Shown in pieces: positions 1 through 10,490 of a DNA stretch of 64,000 nucleotides. Below the pieces are notes generated by a model. It was not told where the DNA came from. It worked only from the letters and a program-made list of their open reading frames with translations, and did not search any database. The translations under genes were made by a program, and so were the position numbers. Position 1 is the first letter of the stretch, and every line of letters starts with the position of its first letter. The DNA comes from Mixophyes australis (Eukaryota; Chordata; Amphibia; Anura; Limnodynastidae), in contig JAVHZZ010000005.1 of NCBI GenBank assembly GCA_036250195.1, positions 127,762,098-127,826,097 on the forward strand, given 5' to 3'.

Positions 1-255
1 TTCTTCCCTCAGGCAAATAAAGCATGAACCAGCCTTTTTACCTGCATGAGAAGAGAAGCCAGGTGCACACCAGTAGGCCTCAAGTCCACACATACCATAC
101 TTATCTAAATGAGTCAGACCATAGGCTGCTTCTGCCAGTGCAGGTAGGTAAGCCTTTGGGGCCACTGATCTATCTTTACCATCTTTCCATGTACCATTAG
201 TATCTTGCACACATCCCTTCAACTTCCAGAGGGCCAATTCCTGTGAATAACAAAA
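1..255 (-). pseudogene. Endogenous retrovirus pol fragment: integrase N-terminal region, cut by the window edge
   Basis: About 85 codons are open on the minus strand from 255 to the window edge. They read through a retroviral pol linker (ELALWKLKGC), VAPKAYLPALAEAA, then YGLTH, WCAPGF and a CFIC pair. This order matches the HHCC zinc-binding N-terminus of integrase in class I/epsilon-like vertebrate endogenous retroviruses. The first zinc histidine of the usual HGxTH is tyrosine here. An in-frame TAA lies about ten codons upstream, so this copy is dead. The catalytic core would lie to the left of the window. Family placement is from remembered motif order, not alignment. Confidence 0.65.
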
Positions 256-1437
256 CTTTTATATTCTGATTAATTTCTGATCAGTAATTAACTGAAACGA
301 CAACAAATTCAAGTCCTGTGAAGAAATGTTAATTAGTAATGGACTTCTTACGCCACCTATTGTAACTTCATCAGTATTACCTGTGTGATCTTAACACTTA
401 ATCACTACCTGCAATGACATCTGAATAGCATCTAGCATCTTCTTCACATGTTGAAAATATGCTATCGAAGTATCTACTACATTTAGACAATCTAAACCAC
501 CACAATGCACAGAATACATATCTACTATCTGTCTAGATGTTTGATACTTTTGCCTTGCACTAACTCACACACTGTTGTGAGTGCTACTTATATTATATCT
601 TATACATAACTTTCCAATCTCATTTTATCTATGATAATTACCATCTGTATATATAAAAAATTATACCTTCTCCCAGTAAGTGTGTATCCTCAATGTCAGA
701 TCTAGCAGTAAAGGTTCTAGTCCAAAAGTTCCATACAGTCATAAATAGGCATTAATTCATCAAAAATTTCATATACTTATCAGTACTTTCATAAACACTT
801 TGTGCATTCCCATGCAGACTAAATAAGAACATAACAGTATTAAAGATATTACACCAACAAATAATTAGATTAAAAAAAAAAAGCCATGTCATGGCATGTC
901 AGACTTGTCATGTTTGTGCAAAATTCATCAAAAAACAAAAACAGGATATGGAATGGAAAAAAAATAACGAAATTCTGACTAACTACTAGATATTTTCTCT
1001 AAATAGTGCTACAGTTGCAACTATTTTTAAACAGATTGACAATGAATGAGCATCTATATTTAAATTTGTCACTATAATAAACAATAAGTCTTTGATAGTT
1101 TCCATGTAAACTCCAGCTACACATCCCTAGAAAGATGCGCACTTATGATTTTATTTAGCAAATTGTGCATATGCAGAATAACTTGCACACTTTCTGAGGA
1201 AAGATGTGTCAGTCCTTGGGTCAAGCAATAACCCAAATACTTAACCTGAACTGGCAAAATTGCAGTTTATTTCTGGAAACCATGTAGCCATGTTGATATA
1301 GGAATATTAACAGCTAACAATAGTGTCTACAAAGACTGTAAAAAACAAAACAAAAGTAAGTTATTAACATATAAGATAAATACAAAACAACAGTGTGATA
1401 TAAAAGTCTCAGGAAAATCAAACAATAAAATTTGTAG
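256..1437. other. AT-rich stretch, probably decayed retroviral sequence
   Basis: No convincing coding frame is visible. The position directly upstream of the minus-strand integrase fragment suggests degraded RNase H/RT sequence. Only the first few dozen bases beyond 255 still resemble pol, and these contain stops. Oligo-A and oligo-T runs are common. Confidence 0.35.
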
Positions 1438-1563
1438 GCTTGCGAGCAGGGCCTTCTCACCTCTTTGTCTGTTTTACCCAGTTTGTTTATTAGTTTACTA
1501 TGTTTCTCCCCAATTGTAAAGCTCTACGGAATATGTTGGTACTATATAAATAAATGATGATGA
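1438..1563 (+). repeat. 3' tail of an L2-type LINE (5'-truncated)
   Basis: The segment matches the 3' end of the longer LINE at 43220-43345 almost base for base: CTTCTCACCTCTTTGTCTG, then CCCAATTGTAAAGC, and ending TATATAAATAAATGATGATGA. Only the 3' UTR remains, as expected for a 5'-truncated target-primed insertion. Confidence 0.8.
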
Positions 1564-2430
1564 AAATAGTTCAACATCTGCTTTTTTTTCAGAAATCTAT
1601 TGCCCCCCCCCCCCCCCTCTCTTGTGCTGAGCACAAAGGAATTTTTTTCTACTAGGAGTAAAAGGTGTGGGGGATGGGTTTGGCTCTCCATCTGAACAAA
1701 AAACAATGATAGAAATAATTCTTGTCAGCACATAAAATCATTTCCAGACATTTTTAGGTGTGGTTCACAATCACATTGAATATTTTACATTATTTGGGCT
1801 ATTAATTCTCTTTGTCTAAAATATTTTAATTGAACAGTCAATAATCTATATTTCAAATCTTCCTGTTTCTTACTAATAATATATCACAATTAATGATCAA
1901 CTGATCAACTCTTACTCCTATACTCTAGGGTTGCAATTTGAAGAATGCTTCTCAAAGTTTCTGCTAAAACTTCAGCTCCAAATTTTAACAGCCATTTATC
2001 TATGCTCTGCTATGTCCACATATACATATATATAAATACATATACCCATCTAATGTGACATTTTAGCCACATCTTTAACATAATAATCCTTAAAAGATTT
2101 ACTATTCTTTAGCTTAATCATGAAAAGTTTATATTAATCAACTCACAGGAGAAAGTACATAATTAGCAACACAATGATATTAAATATTAGTAATTTTAGT
2201 ATGAAAAAAAAAATTTCATTCATGCACAGCATTTAGAATTATCACAAAATGGAACAATGTCTCTCACAGGCAATGAACTTTCGAAAATCCATAATAAATT
2301 TCTGACGATCTAACAAATATGGCTTTGTATTTTCTTTTTTTCTTTCTCTAAAGTTACAGCTAACTATTTCTGATGCAGCCCCTTCGCCATCTATTGGTTA
2401 ATTCTGGTAGTGCAGCCACTCCCTATTAAA
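1564..2430. other. AT-rich stretch without a recognised gene
   Basis: It contains a 15-base C run at 1603-1617 and many A/T homopolymers. It lies between the retroviral integrase fragment and the small minus-strand ORF, so it may be deleted and decayed provirus, but no motif proves this. Confidence 0.3.
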
Positions 2431-2670
2431 TTACTTTTTATTGTTATCCTGTGTCTTTTCAGACATAACTGTTTCAGAGTCACCTAGATCAGATTTAGGT
2501 GACTGTAAAACACTGCCTAAAGTTTCTAATGGCTTCCAATGTTCCGCTTCCGCTTTCCACAAAGACAAACAGTAATTCATTAATAATTTAGTTTTCTGAT
2601 TTTTTTTTTCAATTTTTTCAATTTCTGTTTGCACATTATCCAAAATATTTTTTATCAAAGAACCCTGCAT
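2431..2670 (-). CDS. Small ORF of unknown function downstream of the hairpin array, possibly the start of retroviral gag
   Basis: A 79-codon frame starts at the ATG at 2670; the frame is open a further six codons upstream without an ATG. The product is charged and probably helical, with a coiled-coil-like stretch rich in I, E and K near the N-terminus, then a W/E-rich stretch and an acidic serine-rich tail. I do not recognise the family. It lies on the same strand as the retroviral integrase at 1-255 and begins just downstream of five hairpins, as gag would. A full retrovirus needs about 7 kb between gag and integrase, so a large deletion would be required. It could equally be a chance frame. 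Confidence 0.25.
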   Translation of the reverse strand: MQGSLIKNILDNVQTEIEKIEKKNQKTKLLMNYCLSLWKAEAEHWKPLETLGSVLQSPKSDLGDSETVMSEKTQDNNKK

Positions 2671-2740
2671 TTGTAAACTGCTTATCACAATAATTAGTCA
2701 TTTTCATACAGCCTTACACAAATCACTCAAAAAAACACAC

Positions 2741-2987
2741 ATTTGTAACCCCGCAGTTTCACAAAATTAAACTTGTTTTTCTATCTAAACCTATGGACAA
2801 TCTTTCTCATATTTAACTGAGGATTTATCCCCCGCAGTACATAAATCGCTCATTATATTTTATATTCATCTTTATTTTATTTTTATTTTAAGAACTGGAC
2901 TCTGCAGTACGCAAGTCCAAATTTCTCACGTTAAAATGCGTCCCGCAGTGCACATTTAATCGATAGTGGTCCCGCAGTCCAACTATC
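2741..2987 (-). other. Array of five hairpins sharing one loop motif (minus-strand loop ACTGCGGG)
   Basis: Five short inverted repeats follow one another, each presenting CCGCAGT (once CTGCAGT) in the loop on the plus strand. Plus-strand arms: TTTGT/ACAAA (2742-2746, 2761-2765); GATTTAT/ATAAATC (2822-2828, 2841-2847); TGGACT/AGTCCA (2896-2901, 2914-2919); AAATG/CATTT (2934-2938, 2953-2957); GATAGT/ACTATC (2962-2967, 2982-2987), extended by GG/CC with one bulged A. Arms differ completely between copies while complementarity and loop persist. The position upstream of the first ORF of a minus-strand provirus would suit a packaging or leader RNA element, but that role is inference. Confidence 0.6.
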
Positions 2988-4012
2988 CAGAAAGTCCATT
3001 AGGCCTCACGTCTAAGAGATAGCCTCAATCTCAACACTGTATTCAGTGACTAGTAGATTTATTAACTCTTTATTTTATCTCTTAACTTCTCAACACTCAT
3101 TAACACACTCATACTCAGATAAGCAGTTCACAAAGCAGCCTCCCCTGTACTTCAGGCAAATTTTTTATATTGCCTACATTCCAATAACAGAAATACATAT
3201 GATGCACTGTTTAGCAAAGTAGCAGACAGAAAAATGTAACACTTTAAACTCCTACTTTTAAATTCTATTACAGTTACTATAAACCAAAAAAATAATAAGC
3301 TAAAAGTTCTCATTTCTGCAACACAAATCTCATTGGAAAAAAACACAAGATAACCAGTTTGCAATCCATGGTGCACATCTCTCTCTATTTCAAAAGGATC
3401 GGCAATAACTTACCTTCCTTTATAAAAGAGAAAATCGTCGAGCATGCATTTCAAAATTAGAAATCCAAATGTCCTTTGTCCAAATTGAATCATGTTGAGG
3501 AAATGTCAGCAGTGCGTCCAATTGATTAAGTAATAAAATAATTCCTTCAGCAAAAGAAACTTTAAGAATAAAATTATATCATTGTTTATTTACAAAAGAA
3601 TAAGCAAGCACTGTGATAACATTATCAGCTCATTTTCAAAAACTGTAAACTGGTCCCCAACAGAACAGACACATAGTTTTTGTTTCAAAGTAGGCTGTAC
3701 TACAATTTACAAATATCATATTACAATTGGCTGAGAAAGTATATAGGCGTATCCTGATCCTCATGGCTCTACAGGATGCAATGGAAACTCTGAAGAAATT
3801 CTTGCAACTCTTTGTTCCAACATCTGTGATTAGAAACATCTGTCCCTTGAATAACTCCTTTATTATCGTTCCTTCTCTCCAGCTCACATGCAAGGCTCCA
3901 ACCGACACAACAACACCACATCAATTATCAATGATATACCAAAATAAGACAGAACAATATAAATATTTTCATATTAATAAATTGTCTTCATCTAAAATAA
4001 AATATCTTTGAC
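2988..4012. other. No gene recognised; possible retroviral LTR/U5 followed by unique AT-rich DNA
   Basis: Several short frames exist on both strands but none resembles a known protein. If the provirus reading is right, the LTR would begin near 3000 on the minus strand. No TG...CA boundary or second LTR copy was found. Confidence 0.25.
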
Positions 4013-4444
4013 ACCAAAGTTGCCAATTCCGCTTATAACCAGCGAAATTGGGCTTCTTTTTTTGTGAAGTTGCGGGTTCTTTTTCACTGCCGCGGGTAGC
4101 TTGTTTTTGGGCTTGGAGACGTTCTCCAAGTCCACAGGCTGCATAATCGTTTTTTTGTTTTTTTTTCCTCTGTTACTATTTTTCTTTTTGGTTTATAAGG
4201 GCTCTTTATATTTAAATATTAAATAAATAACAGAATTCTGCATTGGGAAGTGCCACCTAATGGTAAATAAAATAATGTATTCAAATTCCACACAAATTGA
4301 AGAAACAAACTCATTTTATTTTTTTATCTTCCATTGTCATATTCACTGTATTCTTGCATGAACAGATGACAATATATTGGAGGATGATATTTAGAGAACG
4401 CACTTCATCTGACAGGACAGAATGAGACTGCTATGTATGTACTA

Positions 4445-4825
4445 TTAGCCTGGGGGCCAGCCCAGCTGACGGCTGTCAAGAACATGCAGGTAAGGGGGGT
4501 ACACAGACTGGCCACCATCTGGTCCCTCATTTATGACCAGCCAATAGCCCCTCGCCAGGCCAAAATCAGCAGCACATTTCTTGCCAACAATCATCAGATG
4601 TCCTAGTAAAGAGTCATCAGCAGGTTCTACTTCAGATAATTGGCTAATAGCTTTCTTAGGTACCACTAGGAAATGTGTTGGTGCTTGTGAAGCGACATCA
4701 TGGAAAGCGATACATTGATCGTCCTCATAGATTATATTAGCCGGGATTTCCTTACGGATAATTTTCCCGAATATGGTGTCACCACCGGGATGGGCTGTCT
4801 GTGCTTTGCTGATCTCATCCGCCAT
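4445..4825 (-). pseudogene. HINT1: Intronless HINT1-like retrocopy with a destroyed catalytic HIT motif
   Basis: A complete 126-codon frame matches vertebrate HINT1 (histidine-triad purine-nucleotide phosphoramidase) from MADEISKAQ to the terminal WPPG, the same length as the human protein. [30 protein letters not shown] and [19 protein letters not shown] are retained. The active-site HxHxH has become PPYLH: the first histidine is proline and the central nucleophile is tyrosine, so catalysis should be lost even though the frame is open. The parental gene has introns in vertebrates; their absence indicates retroposition. No clear poly(A) tail follows the stop, although AATAAA-like sequence lies about 120 bases downstream. 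Confidence 0.85.
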
Positions 4826-4975
4826 AGCTGTAGCCTTGATGACAGGCAGACCATTAGGTGGCGTTACTATTTTGTGATTGGTGCATTCAGTTTTTTTTTT
4901 TTGTGGGCGGGTTGTGCAGCGAAATCCACCAATGAAGTGGCGCTTTGTGGGTGGGCGGAGTCAGAGGAGGACGTG
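4826..4975 (-). promoter_or_regulatory. Promoter-like sequence upstream of the HINT1 copy
   Basis: Within 150 bases upstream of the ATG are a CCAAT box on the minus strand (ATTGG on plus, 4877-4881), one on the plus strand (4929-4933) and two GC boxes (GGGCGG at 4905-4910 and 4953-4958). There is no TATA box. A retrocopy normally lacks its parent's promoter, so this may be transcript-derived 5' sequence from an upstream start or a chance GC-rich patch. Confidence 0.35.
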
Positions 4976-5311
4976 GAATAAATCACAGGAAGACTGATCT
5001 ACAGCAACCTACTGAAATAAGTGCTGTGACAGACACAGGATCCCTGCACTTATAGCAGGTAACACTGCTATATAACACCCTCCCGTCCCATTCAGTAAGC
5101 TGCTCATGTCAGAAGACTGCTTTCAGAGCCTTATTTTATACTGTTATATCATGGGGCTGTGTGGGATAGACATACCGGTGTCCTAAATTACAGCATTTGC
5201 GTTTTCATTTGCCCTATCAGTGTATAAATGTGTCCTCTTGTGTTTATAAAGCTTTTCTAAATGGAGATTCAGTGTAGAACTTAGTGTTATACAAAAGGAC
5301 GGTGCCCTGTA

Positions 5312-6429
5312 ATACCCCATTCATACTGCACAAAAATCCTGGGTTTTTCCCGGGTCGAGCTCAAACGACCCGGGTCTTGGTGCAGTATGAATGGTACAAG
5401 TCAAAAATCCCGGGTCTAAAAACCCTGGTCTTCAACCCGGGATTTATCGAGGGGTAATTCCCTGGTCGGACCCGGGTTGCCTGCACTATGAATGGAAAAA
5501 CCCGGGTTTTTCAACCCGGGTTGCACAGAAAACAAGATGATTGGCTGTCTGCCTGTCAGTGAATCATAAAGAACTGTGGGGCAATGGTGAGGGGTATGTT
5601 TTATAGTACAGATCTGTGTGCAGCATATCTCACAGTGATTCTACTGTGCTGTGTACATACATTTTTTGGAACTGAAGGTGACCTCTCAGTTTTCTTTATT
5701 CTTTATTAAAAGGGGAAAGAAAAATGTAGTAATTGGGTTTGGATTGTGAGAAAATTAAGAACATCAACCAGAATAGAGCTACAAGTACACTAAATTTGGA
5801 ATATAAGTAGTATATAAAGGTCATCAACAATTAAAGGTCATTTAGCCAGTCCCTGCAGCTGTATAATGCTCATTCTTCAGCCACAGAGGGGTCACAAAGA
5901 AGAAAGCTCAATGTACATGTCAAGTTGCTGCCTCGTTTTATTACCATAGAGTAAAATTAAATTCTAAGCACCAATAGTTATTATCCCTGCACCTTTAAAT
6001 CACAATATCTTGGTACACACCTTCTTACCATACCTTTTTGTAAATATTGTGCAGGAATCCGAATGATAAGTTCAGTCGCTGAGTGATGAAGAAAGGTACT
6101 TAGATCCCAAATACTATACACATTATTATATTGATTGCGTGAATCATCACATCCCCAGATTATAAGACATATAAATGCTGTGTTCCAGCATTAATCAGTC
6201 ACCTTTCAATGACATCACCATTTTTCAGCCAATGAAAACTGCTCTGGTGATGACTCCCACAAATTGCCAGGGCACAGACTTGTGCAGTATGAATGGGGTC
6301 AACCCGGGAAATTCCCGGGTCCGAGGTGCAGTATGAATGGTGTTTCTGAGCTGGGACGCTCCGAGACCGTGCAAAAACCCGGCTTCAAAAACCCGGGATA
6401 TTGCAGGGGCGGCAGTATGAAAGTGGTAT
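5312..6429. mobile_element. Palindromic MITE rich in CCCGGG motifs
   Basis: Terminal inverted repeats ATACCCCATTCATACTGCA and its imperfect complement ending GCAGTATGAAAGTGGTAT flank the element, with TA on both outer sides (5310-5311 and 6430-6431). Subterminal regions hold many copies of AACCCGGG in both orientations, for example CCCGGGTCG facing CGACCCGGG near 5350. There is no coding capacity. TA flanks fit Tc1/mariner-type insertion, but TAA/TTA ends also allow a Harbinger-type reading. Confidence 0.6.
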
Positions 6430-6535
6430 TAGTTGGGCTTTTTTGGGGGCTTTTTAGGATTGGTTTGAGCTTGTTTTGGGCTTGTTTTTCACTAAGTGGT
6501 TGCTTGTTTTTTATTTCAGAGTTGGCAACCCTGGT

Positions 6536-7570
6536 AAAGACATGTTCTCACAGTTCTCCAGCCTCTTCTTTTTTATTTGAACTCAGTCTGTTTTACAGAA
6601 AAAACTGCATTGTACATTATTAAATTCCAAAGGGTATCTATTTCTTTTGATGACACTGGAAATAAACTGTAAATTTGCAAGTAAATTTATACTTTCAATT
6701 ATTTTCAGTATCTGCTAGCTATAATGCATATTTGAAGAGGTATATTGTTTTAATGGCACTGACGATTAGGAAACTACATTTCACCATTTTAAATGAAATC
6801 CCCAATATTATACTAAATATCTAATTATTATTTGATATGTTATGCTAAAATGTGCCTAAACTTTTAAAAGATTTTTTGAGGTACCAGAATTCATTGACCT
6901 ATTAAATTCAAGTGTATTTCTTTTAAGTACTTCAGACACATAATGAAAAAATACCTCATATAAATTCAATGGAAATGAAAGTAAAATAGTGCATTAGCAG
7001 TGTAACTGTCATAAGGCATTAGGATTAATAAGATATAAAAAGCTAACAGTTAGTCTCAAAAATTTGCATAATTTACATGGCAGTGAGACTATAAGCTGAT
7101 TATTCAGCTCTTCTATTCCTTCTAATTTAGCGATGTGCAGTTGCTGGGTGCTTATGCATAATCTTTAATCATTATTAAAAAATAGGTCATGTTTGTTGTT
7201 ACCTACTGTCCCAGATATTAATTCTATTGATATTTATATTGAAAATATAAATAATTCATACATTTTATCATGCTATATAAAAAGTGTTTTTTTTACATTT
7301 AGACTATGGCTGATAAATAGTATACGTACCAAGACACTTTAAATTTTATCCATACATAGTTGATCTGAGTAATATTGCGAATAATTATATGATTATTGAC
7401 CATACCAGATTTTGCATTTATCAAATTATGAAAATTATACATGTTTCTGTGCTGTTAAAAATGCTTTATCATATGAGTATCTTGGAGCCTACTGTTTAAA
7501 GAATATGTCCCACAGAATATTACTTTACATACAATAGTAACTTTCCATAATATGATATGCACAGTGAGCA
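6536..7570. other. AT-rich DNA with no recognised feature
   Basis: No coding frame, element end or long repeat was recognised. Composition is strongly AT-rich with scattered oligo-T runs. Confidence 0.4.
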
Positions 7571-7578
7571 TGAGAATC

Positions 7579-7841
7579 TGGGGCGCACGCAAGGGGGGTT
7601 TCTGGGTCTCCAGAAACCCCTCCCCTCCGCTAACCAAGTGCCCCACATAGCGGCACTGTACTATACAGCAGCCGCGGTGCTGTCAAAGAAGCGTCCGCGG
7701 CGGTGCTGTTTTGTATACAGCACCGCTGCAGACGCTTGTTTGACAGCGCCGCGGCTGCTGTATAGTAAAGTGCTGCCGAAACAGAGCTGCAGCTCGCTCG
7801 CTTTTTTTTTGGGGGGAGGGGGGGAATCCTGCGTGCGCCCC
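7579..7841. mobile_element. GC-rich palindromic hAT-type MITE
   Basis: Ends GGGGCGCACGCA and TGCGTGCGCCCC are inverted repeats. The flanking 8-mers TGAGAATC (7571-7578) and TGAGAATG (7842-7849) match at 7 of 8 positions, as expected for a hAT target duplication. The interior is a long imperfect hairpin built from CTATACAGCAGCCGCGG and its complement CCGCGGCTGCTGTATAG. Short frames on both strands follow from this symmetry and are not genes. Confidence 0.75.
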
Positions 7842-7849
7842 TGAGAATG

Positions 7850-8842
7850 ATGTGTCATCTGAGGTCTGACTCAACCTGACCAAGTCACAGCATATATACA
7901 TTATAAAATTTATCTGGTAGAATACTGCTACTGATGGAGGTAGCCATAGATTAGACAAAAGCAAAGGAGATCTATTCACCGAATTGATTCCCCAATCTTG
8001 AGAAGGCAGCTAAATGACCTTCTTAAGGAGCTCTGGTAAAATAAGAGATCACTTTTCATCACTGTAACTAAACCACCTCTAAGTGAGACTTGCAAAGTTG
8101 AAAAAACGTGGAATAACTTGTAAATATGTAAAAGTTCACAAATTACAGAGAAGAAGGACTGCGGCCACATATGTTGAAAATGTTTAATTGTGCTATCCTA
8201 AACTTGGTTAACAGTTCATGACTCCATTATACAATGGAACTTGCCTTGTCCATAGAAATAAATCAGGAAAAAAGTAAATGATTCATGCTGCTGATTGCTT
8301 ATGGCATACTACTTATTATTGCCAATATTTTTGACATAAAAATCGAGTATTTATGTCCATATGCTGAGCCATACACATCTTAAGACTTGTGCAGGTCTGC
8401 ACCAGGGCCACCAATACGAATTAGAAGCCCCGATACAACAACTTCTTTGGCAGTGTTAGAGGCGTGGCCACTTGGTGAATAGCTGCACTTCTTTGATCAT
8501 ACAACATGATAAAACTGTTTTGGTGTTATTGCAGCTTTCACAACTTGCTACTGGATTCTTCTCTATATTCTGGAACCTTTGTACATGAAATAGGGAAAGC
8601 CGAGTAATAATTCACCATAGTACAAAACACAGATAATGCTGTATATAATACCTATATTATAAAATAACACATTTATTACACACTGTATAAGCGTACATGG
8701 AATATCTGTCATTGCTGGATGACATGCAGGGTGGGCTGGTAACTTTTGCTTTGGTGCCAGCCCTCCCTTCTTGCTTTGATGTGCTGTGTTTAATGTAGGT
8801 GTGGTTGTATTCAGCAATAAAATATATAAGCACATTTTTAAG
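7850..8842. other. No recognised gene
   Basis: AT-rich DNA. CAGGGCCACCAATACG near 8402 resembles one end of a hAT-type MITE, but no partner end was found. Confidence 0.35.
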
Positions 8843-8850
8843 TCCTAGAT

Positions 8851-9482
8851 CAGTGTTGGGCAAACTTTTTCAGGAGCGGGCCGAATAAAAAAGAAAAACT
8901 TTATGGCAGGCCGATAGAATTTATTAACAAACTCGAATATCGAAATAGTTTATAGCGATATTATGCAATTACCTTTGGAGGGTAGTGCAATCGCATGTAA
9001 CTACCATGGATGGTGACAGTCCTGCGTCTGGCGCCCGATGGATGTGCACACGTGGTATGCGTGTGAGAGATGCCCCGTGGCGGAAGTGAAGACCGATGCA
9101 ACGGTCGGGATGCAGGGGGCTGCAATCGTCCGCTCGTCCGGATATATTTGGGAAAGTCGCTGTTTGCTAGGTGCCCTTGTATGTTGCGTGAAGCGCCTGG
9201 TAGAGATGGTGCGCGGTGTTCGCGAAAAAAAGAGGAGGAAACTACATAGTGAAGTGCTGCGATAGATTTATTCTTAAGGATGAACAACCGCACTTACATC
9301 AATTCAGTGATTATTCAGCATATAGAACAATGTGTAGGAGATGAGGTGTCTCCGACGCGTTTTGTCCGTATCACGGACTTTCTCAAGGAGTTTCTGTGAA
9401 TTATTTGCAGCAGTTTCTCGGGCCGGATAGAACTTCTAAGTGGGCCGGATCTGGCCCGCGGGCCGTAGTTTGCCCATCACTG
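8851..9482. mobile_element. hAT-type MITE with perfect 8-bp target duplication
   Basis: The ends CAGTGTTGGGCAAACT and AGTTTGCCCATCACTG are inverted repeats. TCCTAGAT is directly duplicated at 8843-8850 and 9483-9490. GGGCCGGA-rich sequence lies inside both ends. The interior carries unrelated sequence including a hammerhead-like fold at 9348-9392. It encodes no transposase. Confidence 0.85.
9348..9392 (-). ncRNA. Degenerate hammerhead-ribozyme-like motif
   Basis: On the minus strand the order is CUCC, UUGAGAA, a stem-loop with arms GUCCGU/ACGGAC around a 3-base loop, then AAAAC, GC, GUC, GGAG. CUCC pairs with GGAG as stem I, the middle hairpin is stem II, and GUC would sit at the cleavage position. 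This is the layout of the compact hammerheads known from Penelope-like retroelements. The core is damaged: UUGAGAA replaces CUGAUGA and AAAA replaces GAAA, so self-cleavage is unlikely. Confidence 0.4.
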
Positions 9483-9692
9483 TCCTAGATCTATAACCAA
9501 ATACATCTACTAAATTCACCTCAGTAGTATTCCACATTCTTGTGACCACCACACAATATGGAGAGCATCATTGTGCCAAGCAAACAATACAGAAAGGATA
9601 CTTGTGACCCCCACACAATACAGAGGTCATGCCCTTACCAGCCATATCATGTTGCCCTACACAGCCACATCATGCTGCCAAACCCAGTCACA

Positions 9693-10490
9693 TCATGCCA
9701 CTCCCAACCAAATCATGGCCATTGCCTTAGCCATTGTTTTTGCGGTTCCATCCTGAAGTTTCGGAACTGAGAGCAACTTTATTACATTCTGTCCTGAAAC
9801 CAGAATAGGGAACATCTCAACCCGTTTTCGGCCAGGACCTGGACCAGTGAGATCATCCATGATCTTGCCACCCCAGTGTAGAATCAGCAGTACATTTGGT
9901 TGAAACGTGGCTTTCATCTCACTTGTGAAAGCTTCTCGGCGCTTCATTCTTGCTCGCCGTATAGCAATGGGGCTTAAAATAAGCTGTTCTATATCTGGCT
10001 GGAGCTGACTCGTAGCAGCTATTGCAGAAAATATGTGAGCAGCATTTTGATCGCTGGTTTTAGTGCGATTGAGAGCTGTAGCCACTTCTGGAGTCACAAT
10101 TGTTATTGTTCCACGCAGTCGTGGAGTTTTTGGTGTCATTGACTATGCATCAAACATCTCTTTTTCCATGTCACTGCTTGTTCTTGTAGTTTCTTCAATT
10201 GTTATGATAGACATGGAGTCTCGGAGAGCCACATCAAGCAGATCATCCAAGCTGTCCCTGTAAATTTGCTGATTCAACCCATTTCTTTCAGTCTGACGAT
10301 TTGTTTGCTTCTTTAGCCCTTGTCATTCAGAATGAAGCTTGCCTATATGTTCTACCACATGATTTGAAGCCTTCGTAGGAAGTCGAGCTTTCTCCCAGAT
10401 TGACAGTAATAGTTCGGTAGTCTTGTAAATGCTCACCTTCAGACTCATGTGTTCTTCATTACGGTAATGAAATGACACTCTCAGGACATC
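9693..10490 (-). pseudogene. Decayed transposase-like gene fragment, family uncertain
   Basis: One minus-strand frame runs through the region with two in-frame stops, a TGA near 10323 and a TAG at 10143. It reads TTELLLSIWEKARLPTKA, a charged middle with DSLDDLLDVALRDS, then PILVSGQNVIKLLSVPKLQDG towards the 3' end. I associate this motif order with uncharacterised transposon-like proteins of animals but cannot name the superfamily. The downstream catalytic region is absent. Sequence further upstream (10490-10778) is in the same frame but not convincing. Confidence 0.4.

Larger units (their letters stand above)
4013..6535. mobile_element. Possible terminal-inverted-repeat DNA element enclosing a HINT1 retrocopy and a MITE
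   Basis: The ends ACCAAAGTTGCCAA (4013-4026) and TTGGCAACCCTGGT (6522-6535) are inverted and agree at 12 of 14 positions. TTGGGCTT-rich sequence lies inside both ends. No convincing target-site duplication was found, so the two ends may belong to separate MITEs. No transposase is present. Confidence 0.3.

Noticed and set aside
3636..3908. 90-codon minus-strand frame
   Set aside because: No recognised motif and no supporting context, although a decayed retroviral origin cannot be excluded.
4148..4168. T-rich run as the poly(A) tail of the HINT1 retrocopy
   Set aside because: It is about 280 bases past the stop on the minus strand, well beyond the AATAAA-like sequence, and lies in T-rich MITE-like sequence, so the link is not supported.
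7557..7979. Overlapping frames on both strands around the GC-rich block
   Set aside because: The block is one palindromic MITE; symmetry opens frames on both strands and no protein family is recognised.
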